Positions 1 through 10,436 of a stretch of 64,000 nt of DNA are shown here, piece after piece. The position numbers were made by a program, and so were the translations under genes. The stretch covers positions 1-64,000 of the forward strand of contig RBZT01000564.1 of NCBI GenBank assembly GCA_003693705.1, read 5' to 3'. Within the stretch, counting starts at the first letter, position 1; each line of letters opens with the position of its first letter. Source of the DNA: Polymyxa betae. Its lineage: Eukaryota > Endomyxa > Phytomyxea > Plasmodiophorida > Plasmodiophoridae. The notes beneath the pieces were generated by a model. It was not told the origin of the DNA, did not search any database, and worked only from the letters and a program-made list of their open reading frames with translations.

Positions 1-26
1 CTTTGATCGTGATCCAGTCGTTAAGG

Positions 27-896
27 TTAGACTGCTGCTTGAAAATCAAATTTAGCAGAGAGATTCAAACCCATTACCAATAAATTATCATCTCGGTCGT
101 CCCTGCTTCTTAAAGAACGATTGATTGAGCGGACAATCGATCGTTCCTCGACCTTGTTCAAGAGCTGCATGGTTATCTTTCGCCGAATAAAGGCCGACAG
201 GCGAAGATGCTGGAGCTCTTCAGCGTTTGTCGGATCATGACCTGTATGCATCTGAATGTAACGAGCAGGCACTTGGCCATCCGGGAGCGTAATGGCGAAT
301 ATGCGAGAAGAGCAAGCTTGCTCTAATTTACATGATGCTTTGCTTCGAGAAGGTCGTGCGTTATTATTGGATTTATCTCCGAGAGTGTACTGTTTTTGTT
401 CAGAAGAAGTCTCACATGATCGCCTGCAGACGAACGTCTGGTAGAATTTCCCTGTTTCTTTGATGAATCTGGAATTCAACGAGGCATATTGCGCGTTGAA
501 GCGATCAAGCAAAGAGTCCTTCCACTCTTTGAAGGAATCATGATCAGGAAAATGATGGCACTCTTCTTCAATAGGAGATTCAGGATGTTCCTGTATGAAA
601 AATGATTACATTGCCGTGATAAAACTGCTGTCACTGTCGTTGATTCAAACCTGGAGAATGTGGCTTTGCAGCAAAATGAATGTTGAGATCATTTCTTCGC
701 AAAATGGGCAACTGAATTTCGCCACTTGCAATCTTGCATCAGTAGCAAGACATCGAGAACGATGCCTATTTAACGAAACCTTATTCTTCATAGCTTTGCT
801 GCACAGGGTGCAGATGAATTTCTCTTGCGACACTGAATGAACCGTTTCAAGATGCCGATCGAGGTTAAACCGTTTGGCAAACGTCTTGCCGCACGA
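27..896 (-). CDS. C2H2/C2HC zinc-finger protein, transposon-like, 5' incomplete
   Basis: Two exons are visible. The right one (about 896 to 651) encodes three finger-like units: a CGK-type finger ending in RHLETVH, then CTLC...HRSRC (C2HC), then FSCPFCEEM...H. A 60-bp intron (650 to 591, GT-AG) joins it to an exon running to a TAA at 27-29. That exon opens with a segment containing FKEW and continues into a block with MHTGHDP...LRLSAFIRRKI. The layout (fingers, then an F-x-EW region, then a HxGH/LRL block) resembles transposase-derived zinc-finger proteins of many eukaryotes. That is inference; no catalytic transposase core is seen. The acceptor at about 897 has no clear upstream exon, so the start is missing. 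The terminal TAA may lie in a further intron, so the gene may continue to the left of the window. Confidence 0.6.
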
Positions 897-1814
897 CTAC
901 GGACAAGTCGTTGTCCACGACATGATAGACGAATATGAAGAAAACAAGCGTGGAGAGAGCGAACGACGAAAGCAAGGAGCAGCAGTCGCGAGAGAAGGGA
1001 TTCTTTTGTTAGCTGTAAGAAACCTAAGAGAAGACGTAACCCATACAGTAAGTCTCACTCGCAGAGCGCAGTTTTTATTTTTACAGTTTTGGAATTTGTG
1101 CGCTCGGCGCTTCGCTGGATTTAGCTAGACGCCAGCTTCCGGCGGTCTTGACTTGAAACCCTTATGTTACCATTTGCGTAGTATCGCAATGTGGTTTAAA
1201 TAGTGCGCAGTGTCGCAGTATTTATTACTTCATTAGGAGAAAATATAAGTTGATACAGCTCTGCTCGAAGATATAATGCAGATCACAAATCAAACTTCCC
1301 CAAGCCAGACCATCCGGGACGGATTTCCTGTGCCTCTGGTTTATAGCCATAGCACCCACTTGCAGAGTTTCAATAGAGCAACCATCACAAGATTACATGA
1401 GCCAATAGCATTCGAGCATTGCATAGACCTGATGAAGAATGGTTCATAGACAGAGAATCTATCTGCGTCTATCAATGATCACGTAAAGTGTCCTGTAAGA
1501 GTAGATGTGGTCATGGGGTCGTATGGACACCACACCTCAGTACAGGGCGGGCGGCGAGCCCGCGAGGCATCTTTTGAATCTGGCGCGAAGCTTTTTGCGG
1601 TGATTTGCGAAGGGCGAAAAATCCAGACAAAAAGCTGCGCAGTGAACATGAACAAGTTGCGTGAAAATTCTCCAAGATGATGCGCAATTTCAAAGCGATT
1701 TTTTGGCAATTGTGGCAGCTGGCAGCGGCGAGCTCAAGTTCGGGCCGGGCGCCGCCATGAAGAAAATGGTCGGGGTGCTGTAGGAACCTGTTATCGTCGT
1801 CGCTAATTTGCATA
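897..1814. other. Intergenic region, no gene recognised
   Basis: About 900 bp between the zinc-finger gene (-) and U2SURP (+). Short open frames exist on both strands (for example 1511-1870 minus) but none shows a recognisable domain or a convincing splice structure. It should hold the divergent promoters and perhaps the missing first exon of the zinc-finger gene. Confidence 0.5.
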
Positions 1815-4236
1815 ATGGCTGCAGAAACCGGCTCGTCCGCGGGATGGACGCTCCGTCCCATTGAACCCATTCGATGAGCAGAAACGGAAATTAGAAGAAA
1901 AGAAAAAGGTTCTTCTTAGGTTTTTTGCATTGATTTTCAATCGGCATTTTAGCTGCTTCTGGAAATTGTTTCGTCTACGAATTTTCTTAAGCTTTTTATG
2001 CTTGTTTCCAGCCGATTCTCACTGCTTGTTCGGGCAGAGAGAGGCGGAAGAAGAGGCTGCCATCTACGCCAGCTTCGTGTCGTCGTTTGACGGCGATGAA
2101 TCTGCCGCCGGCAAGCGTTTCGTTCGTGCCGGTGAGAAGAGGCCGGCGCCTACGACGTCCTCAGCGCCGCCGTCGTCCTCGGGCCTGGCGTCGATTTTCA
2201 ATCCATCGGCAGCACCATCGGCGCCGAGAAAGAAAAAGACGAAAAACATCGACCTGTTCTTGGAAGAGCTGAAACGGTACGTGGGTTCGCGATCATGCTG
2301 GCTCGCCCATACTGAAACGCACCCATCAGCGAAGCCAAACACGACAAAATCGAGAACCCATCACGAGCACCTTCGTATCCCTGTCAGGTGTTGAGAGGTG
2401 CATCAAGGATTTCTGACAAAAATGAAAACATCGTTTTCCTAAAAGTGGTTGTTTGAAGGATCTTATGCGGGCGATGGCGATCTGCAATCCACGAACCTTT
2501 ACGTCGGGAACCTGGCACCGACGGTACGACCCGCTGCTTTCGTTTCTGTCTGGGCAACCTCGATACTGATCCGGGTGGTGCCGGCCCGCAGGTGAACGAG
2601 ACCAGGCTGCTGGTGGAGTTTGGGAAATTCGGGCCGATCGGCTCTGTCAAGGTTGGCGTTTTTTGTTCGCTGCAAATCTTCATTTTTTTTTCTCAGTTTA
2701 CTTTTTTTGGAAACGTTCATGGCGCTGATTGCCGTTGTAGGTAATGTGGCCGAGGTCGTCGGAAGAGCTGTCACGAACTGCCAGCAAATGTGGTTTCGTT
2801 TCGTTCATGCGTCGCGAAGACGCTGCCGACGCTCTTCGCGAGCTGCAAGGTGAATTCTCCCTTTTGCTCAATTCGCGCTTCTCCTCCAATTTGTCGATTG
2901 TATTCAGGATTCGAGATGGATGGGCAGCCACTTCGAATGAACTGGGGCAAGGCCGTACCGACCCCGGCCGAAGCCCTGCCGATGCCGACGGCGATCGGGG
3001 CGGTCCCGGCTCCGAACCCGAACCTCGACCTGACCTTCACAGTCTCCAAAGAACAATGCAAAGTTGTGGTCGTCCTCCCCGCAGATAAGGTTCTGAGAAC
3101 GAAAATCGACTTGGCCGCCGAATTCACGGCCAAGCATGGCGTTCAATTCGAGGTACAGTACAACGGCGCTTGCAGTCCCTCGTGCTAAGCTGCCTGGACA
3201 GCGGGCGCTGATGGAAGACCAACCCGATTGGGATTTCTTATTCGATCGCGCCTCCGCTGACCATATTTATTATCGATGGAGAGTGTATTCCCTATCGCAA
3301 GGTGAGTCCTTCAATCAATAGTTTTGCAAAAAGAAATTCGAAAAATCTCGTTTCGTTTTCTATTTTTCGGAATTTTTGAGAAAAACGGTTTTGTCGATAG
3401 CCACGAGCTGACTGCCGTCAGGTGATTCGTTGACGAGCTGGAGGACAGCGCCTTTCACCATAACCTGTCACGGGCCGCTCTGGGTAGCACCGCCGTTGCC
3501 GGGCACCGAGGCCGCCGCCATCGGCATCAAGAACCGATCCGGCCTGCCCGACCCCGCCCGGCTCAAGCTCATGGACCTGCTAGACGGATTATCAACTGGT
3601 ACTTCCGTACCCTGCGGGCTAGCAAGCCGCTGATGATTTGTGTCAGACAGGAGGAAGATCTGCTACGCGATGGGATTTGCCATGGATAACGCTGATTTTT
3701 CGGCGGAGATCGTCTCAGAGATCGATTCGTATTTTCAAAAGTAGCGGATTAATTGATGGGTCTGTTTGGGATGCTGATGAAGTCGTAGGGGCGTCATCAC
3801 TGAGATCGTCCCGAAGGTCGTTGCCCTGCTTTATCTTGTCTCCGATATCCTGCACAATTCGTCGTCAGCTACTGTCCGGAACGCCTGGAATTTCCGCAAC
3901 CAGTTCCAAACGCATCTACTCAGCATATTCGAGCGTTTACATCAGGTCTGAAACTGAGTGCTTCGGATCTCGGATCGGCTGATTGCTGATTAGGTCTATT
4001 TCAACATCGACGGGCGGTTAAGCGCAGAGAACATGAAAGAGAAGGTCGTGCGAGTACTTCGTGTTTGGAGGTCGTGGTCCGTCTATCCGAGCGACTTCAT
4101 GACCGAGCTTGAGGATAAGTTCAGCGGGAAACAGGAGACGAAGAAATCTGCGGAAAACGCCCCCGAACAGATTGACGAGGAAATCGACGGGCAGGCGCTC
4201 TCTGACGAAGATATCGATGGCGTCCCGCTGTTTTAA
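1815..4236 (+). CDS. U2SURP: U2 snRNP-associated SURP/RRM protein (SR140)
   Basis: The spliced product follows the SR140/U2SURP order. It has an acidic/basic N-terminal segment (about 2037-2270, with FVRAGEKRP), an RRM starting at TNLYVGNLAPT (about 2490), VKVMWPRSSEE and CGFVSFMRREDA, then the GWGKAVP-type linker (here MNWGKAVP). A SWAP/SURP segment with HIYYRWRVYSL (about 3260) follows, then a CID-like region (LYLVSDILHNSS, about 3830) and the acidic tail ending DEDIDGVPLF. U2SURP acts with the U2 snRNP in pre-mRNA splicing. Introns are mostly 50-65 bp; the first is about 130 bp. Two oddities are visible. The frame from the only good ATG (1815) hits a stop at 1873, while the conserved frame beginning NPFDEQ has no ATG, suggesting a 1-nt error or a missed splice near 1855. 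The protein also ends right after the DGVPLF motif and lacks the long RS-rich tail of the human protein. Confidence 0.85.
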
Positions 4237-4305
4237 CCTATCTCGGGCAGCCAGCCTCTATAAATCCATATTATTCATTCTTTGATTAACAGGCGGGATC
4301 TAGAG

Positions 4306-5947
4306 CTATCTGGAACGTTGGCTCTGGTGCGGACCCTTCCTGAAATAGATGACCAGGACCGAGATGTTGTCCGAGCTGCCTTCGGCATAGGCCGTGCTGG
4401 CAAGGTGCTTGGCCGCCTCCATCGGGTGCTCGCCATGTTTCTGTCTGAATGCCCGCACCAGCCGTACAGCCTCTTCGTTGGAGATTACGTCCCAGACCCC
4501 GTCGCATCCGATAATGACAAATTCGTCGTCTTCAATCAGCGCCATCTGTGAAGACTGTTAATTATAACGCTTAGAATGGCCTCTTTCATACCTGTTGTAT
4601 CTCCGGTGTGTTAATCACGAGTCGGGTCGCCTTCATCTCCAAGTCGCCGATGCTTCTAGAGATTGCCAAGCCACCTAAAACCCCCATAAGAACAATGGTT
4701 CTTAGATTGCTGTGAGCAAAACTATCACCTGGATAGACCCGATAGGGTGGTAATGCTGGACCAGCGAAAGCGCAGCATGCCATCAACGCTTGCGACCAGC
4801 AATCGTTGGTCTTCTGCGTGCAGATAACGCCTGAGCTGGACACTTTCGGGGCGGTTCGGCCAACGTAACCGCCAAGCGACATGATGCGGACGCGTTCGTC
4901 CTTGCGATTCGGTTTATGATCGGACGAGAGAGGCACGCAGCGACCTATAGGCCGCTCTTTAGACGGAGATCAGGACGCATTCGATATTCGAAGACCATTC
5001 CGACACAAAACCGCTCGAGAATCGCCGACATTCGCAACGATCATCTTGTCGTCGACGATGTAGACGACGATGGCTGTCGAACCGGAACTATCACTGAATC
5101 CCTTCTCTCTAAACAAAAGCGTCAGCCTGCTTATCACCGTAGAAGCTGCCCTTACCGAACTAGTTTGCAGAACGTCTCGTCCGTTTTAACGATGGAATCG
5201 CTCAATGCAACGGCGCTCTTCTCGCGAAACTGCTCGTGGTCGACCAGATTCTGCTGGACCATCTTCGAGCAGTAATCAGCACACCATTGGCCGCCGTGTC
5301 CATCATAGATCGCGAACAGGCTCCGATGCGTCCGATCATGCAACGGGCCTTGCTGCGAGGCCAACCTATAGAGCTTCGATCAGCTGCGGCGACGACGAAG
5401 ACGGCCCCGCCCTTACCGATTCAGCTCGGGATGCTGTAATTGGGTGTGATAGTCCTCCATAGTCGGGCGTCGCCCTTGCATTCCAAAGTAGCCTACGATT
5501 TATGTTACAACCGTGTTCACAATGACGCGATGACCCCGGAAAATGGCGCGTCGCCAAAAATACGCTTGCAAGTCAAAGCACAAAGACAGAGCCGAGTCAA
5601 ACGAAACACTGGAGGAAGACGCGTCATGATGACGCGGAAACAGTGGGATAATCACCTGACTGTAACGTAATGCTGATTGTCTCTTTCGATCGGCTGCTGC
5701 AGGACCTCTCTGTCGTTGGCAAAGTGATTGGGATCTGAACAGAGACGGGAGCGAGGGAGACCCTGGGCGATGGCTTCTCGGTTGCAGGCGGGCTCGTTTC
5801 GTCCTTGGCGGTGACCTCGGGGACGGGCTCGGGTCCCGGCACAGTCATGGGGGCGCCGCCGGGCACCGCTGGTTTCGCATCGACTTTGCCGGCGTCGCCA
5901 GGGCCGGCGTCCGACTCGACTTTGCTTGGCAGATCCGGCAGGTCCAT
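4306..5947 (-). CDS. PP2C-type protein serine/threonine phosphatase
   Basis: Metal-dependent PPM phosphatase that removes phosphate from Ser/Thr. The spliced frame contains GMQGRRPTMEDYH, the metal motif YDGHGG (about 5310), GSTA...VANVGDSRAVL, SSDHKP, GGLAISRSIGDLE, CDGVWD and SSDNIS, all in family order with the Asp ligands present. Introns with good phase lie at about 5407-5365, about 5160-5110, 4991-4941 (51 bp), 4727-4670 (58 bp) and about 4588-4546. The insert before the GG-LAISR motif (about 40 residues, with NDCW and PYRVYP) is longer than in minimal PP2Cs. A proline-rich N-terminal extension starting at 5947 joins through a 163-bp intron (5655-5493) to SGYFGMQG in correct phase. A shorter start near 5625 is the alternative. 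Substrate is unknown. Confidence 0.87.
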
Positions 5948-6047
5948 TGCTTAGTCCATATCTCGACCAAGTACGAAGACGATCGTAAGAAAAATCTGCA
6001 AATGCTTTATAGAGCACAAATCACACTGTTCGTTCTGGAAGGAATTC

Positions 6048-7257
6048 TCACTCGGATATTCGCACCACGACGCGTCCAGTGACAGACTGGTCTTCCAATT
6101 CATCGAACACGTCGTTAATCTCATCCAGCGAGCGCTCAGCGATTTTGCACTTGACTACTCCAAGATTGGCTAAACGTAGAGTCTCGTGCAAATCCAATCT
6201 TGTGCCGACGATGGAACCGATGATCTTCTTCCCTCGCGTAATGAGCTCGAAGAGATCGAGGCCTAGTTCGCCAGCCGGCAACGAAATCGCAACGCAGGTA
6301 CCGCCAGGCTTCAAAACTGCCAGGGCGTCTTTGTACGTAGCCGAATCAGGCGAGCATACCAGGACGCTCGTGGGCCCTTCTTTGTCGCAGAGATCGCGCA
6401 CCTTCATAATCATATGTTCGGAGCCGCTGGCGTCTATCGTAACGTCGGCTCCCATATTCTTAATCTCTTCGAGGCGTTCGCGACCTTTGTCGATCGCGCA
6501 GACCTATTAGCCATCTTATCAACTACCATCCACACAAAAGGGTTCTTCAGACCCTCAAACCGAAGTAATGCGCGAATTGAACGGCGAGGTGCCCTAGGCC
6601 TCCAGCGGCACCGAAGATGGCGACCCATTGGCCAGCGTACGCGCCACATTGTTTAACAGCTTTATAGGCAGTGACACCTGCACACAACATCGTCGCTGCC
6701 TGTAAGCTATCCAAGTGCACTGGGATCTTGGTGAGGCAATTTGCATCGATCGCCACGTATTCGGCGTGCGTCCCGTTCACTCCTAATCCGATCGGCAGGA
6801 TATTCCGGCAAAGATTGTCGCTAAGGTGATTGGCTCAGTCATAGCTGACGGTGTCAATATGGCTGTACCATCCAGAAAGACAGAGGTCGCAGCTGCCACA
6901 AACCCCATTGGTCCATGGGATGCCGACACGTTCGTTCAGACGGAATCGACCCAACCTTGAGGCAGTCTCGCCGATTTTCACGATCGTGCCGATGCCTTCG
7001 TGGCCTGTAATGATGGGGACGGTGGCCTGGTTGGACCAATCGCCGTGCGCCACGTGAACATCTGCAAATGGTTTCTAACGTGATTGAGGCGAAGAGCACG
7101 ACTGACCTGTATGGTCAACTCCACTCAGCTGGAGCTTGACCAAGATTTGATTGGGGTCAATTTCGGGGGCTTTATAATCGGAAACTATATCGAGAGGCGC
7201 GCCGACCTTATTTAGAACGGCCGCCCGCATCGTTTTCGGAACCTCTTGCGGTTGCAT
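6048..7257 (-). CDS. Zinc-dependent alcohol dehydrogenase (MDR family)
   Basis: Medium-chain alcohol dehydrogenase of the bacterial AdhP/fungal ADH type, oxidising alcohols with NAD(P)+. It runs from MRAAVLNKVGAP through GHEGIG (catalytic His/Glu region), the structural zinc set CGSCDLC...C, NGTHAEYV, the Rossmann motif GAAGGLGHLAVQFA, and ends GRVVVRISE. Four exons join in phase: introns at about 7114-7067, about 6872-6820 and about 6550-6502. The first catalytic zinc ligand, normally Cys in GVCHTD, is Asp here (GVDHTD, split by the first intron). The structural zinc cysteines are all present after splicing. The enzyme may use Asp as a ligand, as some glucose dehydrogenases do, or have altered activity. 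No targeting signal is obvious. Confidence 0.88.
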
Positions 7258-7653
7258 CCTTCAATGTTTGTCGAGACGAAATCCAATCGTTTCTACACAA
7301 AATAGTTGACTGTCACTGGTCGCTTCACTCTCGGAGGCGGCGTTCATTCAACCCATTGGCAGCATACGGCAGCAATCCTTATGAATTTCAAACAGCGCTC
7401 ACTGCTTGGCTGGTAGGAAAGTTCTTTGGAAATTTAACAGGCAATGGCTATCTATCTGTCGTGATGAACTGCAAGCGCCTTGATGCTAAACCGTTCAGCG
7501 CTGCAACATTCGAGTTGAATACTTTTGTCATTGAAACCTTGGAAAAAGTAGGTTTTATTGGACAATGCGGATTTCGATTAAATCAGATCGGATAAATACA
7601 ACGATGATCAGCAGATCAATGCAAGTAAAAAGCAAAATTGAAGAAATTGTTTG
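7258..7653. other. Spacer between CDK 3' end and ADH 5' end
   Basis: About 400 bp upstream of the alcohol dehydrogenase start and downstream of the CDK stop (both minus strand). A 79-codon plus-strand frame (7356-7595) shows no family resemblance and no splice partners. Nothing else is recognised; the ADH promoter presumably lies here. Confidence 0.4.
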
Positions 7654-9059
<1,406 letters not shown>

Positions 9060-9603
9060 GGGTAGCTAGGTGCGACGATGACGGGACTCAGGCAAGTAAT
9101 CAGCCAGTTGGTGTTCGGCGCCCGACAACAACCATTGACCGCGATGGCGGCGTACGTGTCTGTCAGCCGCCGTTTAGCAAGCCGATAAACTTGCGCGCAA
9201 CCGCCCTGCTCGACCATTTGTAACGTTAAACGTTACGAGATACGACCAGCGACGCGGCCTTCCTCTATTTTGGGACTCAAAACTTTCTCGGTTTCTCCGA
9301 CCCGATCAGAGTCTGTCACTGCGTTGTGGTATGGTTGTTGTCGTTGCGAAAGTGACATCAGAATGGACGAACTCGGCGGAAGTTGCAGGTTCCATAGTTG
9401 TAAAGATGACGAGAGCCGAGTCCGGTCTCCGGGCCCCTGACCGTTATGGATTCTGTGTTCGCCTCTGGCACCATATAAAATTGTTTTCGAAGCTCCAATA
9501 AGTTGACATAGAGCCGTTCGCTGACTTCAACTTTCCATCTTTGTTGCAAAATGTGATTGTATGATACTTGCTGGACAGTACCAACTGAGATCTATTGTAT
9601 AAT
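9060..9603. other. Divergent promoter region between CDK and secreted protein
   Basis: About 540 bp separate the starts of two divergent genes. Short overlapping minus-strand frames (8972-9217, 9358-9635) have no recognisable content. A TATA-like run (atataaaa) occurs near 9473, but its role is a guess. Confidence 0.35.
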
Positions 9604-10143
9604 ATGATGAGATCTGGCTTGTTTCTAGCCATCATATCGCTGTATTCAGTTGCCCTCTCTAGGACGCTAGAATCCTGCAGCAGTCAAGGCCAGCCGATTG
9701 CCTGCCGGGTCGCGCTCGCTGATCCGGACGGCCGACCCGATGTCGAGTCCTTACTGGGCTTCGCCCTGACCGACTACGTCCCGCCGAACTCCTTCATCTG
9801 CGCTCTGAACGCCACCCAAATCGAGTCTGTTCGAGCCATACCGGCCGTGCAGTCTGTGAACGTCATCCCGAGGGCCAGTATCGCGGGCCACCTCGCACGC
9901 GACGACCTGCTGGCGAAGATCTCGGTCATGCTCGGGCAGAATCCTTTTCGCAACCAGACCCAAACCGTCGAGCGTTTAAGCCGTGCTCTGAACATGACGA
10001 ATAGCTCAGTTAAAGCAATCGGCAGCGGCCGTATCATCATAGAAGTCGATCAGAGATGGGTGGCCAATGCTACAGCGATTCTCGCCGACCAATGCGAGGT
10101 CGTGTACGTGGAAATAACGCCAACGGCGAAAATTATCGATTAG
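9604..10143 (+). CDS. Secreted protein resembling a stand-alone subtilase prodomain
   Basis: A single-exon frame of 179 residues. It starts with a hydrophobic signal-peptide-like segment (MMRSGLFLAIISLYSVALS) and keeps four cysteines. The mature part reads as two alpha/beta units. The first has LTDYVPPNSFICALN and VRAIPAVQSVNVIP, matching the G..YIP.NA-F.V / LP.V..V pattern in N-terminal regions of S8 (subtilisin-like) peptidases. The second (IIIEVDQRW...VVYVEI) has the same kind of fold pattern. Four N-x-S/T glycosylation sites are visible. No catalytic Asp/His/Ser peptidase module follows; an AATAAA lies at 10238-10243. It may be a prodomain-type protease inhibitor or chaperone, or a remnant. 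The family assignment is an inference from pattern only. Confidence 0.6.
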   Translation: MMRSGLFLAIISLYSVALSRTLESCSSQGQPIACRVALADPDGRPDVESLLGFALTDYVPPNSFICALNATQIESVRAIPAVQSVNVIPRASIAGHLARDDLLAKISVMLGQNPFRNQTQTVERLSRALNMTNSSVKAIGSGRIIIEVDQRWVANATAILADQCEVVYVEITPTAKIID

Positions 10144-10436
10144 AGAAATTCGGTTTGTTTTCAAAATGAGCCAGCCCTGTTGAATCCAGTTCTCCATTGG
10201 TGCTACTTTAAATGCGTATTTAGTATTGTTTGGCGCAAATAAAAATACGTCATTGATGTAATTTTGCCGCTAACAAAATTGTTCGCACAAATTCCTCCAA
10301 TAGCTACGCAGTTTTGCACACTGCGAACTTCCGCCCAAAATAATTGCGCCGTCGACCCGTCGCCCCCATGGACATGGGTTTCCTGGCCTGTCGCTGTCGA
10401 GTTGATCAGAAGTGATTGTTATCTCTTTCTAATACT

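Noticed and set aside
1511-1870. Minus-strand 119-codon frame upstream of U2SURP
   Set aside because: No recognisable motif, overlaps the start of a well-supported gene, and no splice partners.
9595-9606. Upstream non-ATG start for the subtilase-prodomain-like protein
   Set aside because: The TTG at 9595 adds nothing conserved; ATG at 9604/9607 directly precedes the signal peptide.
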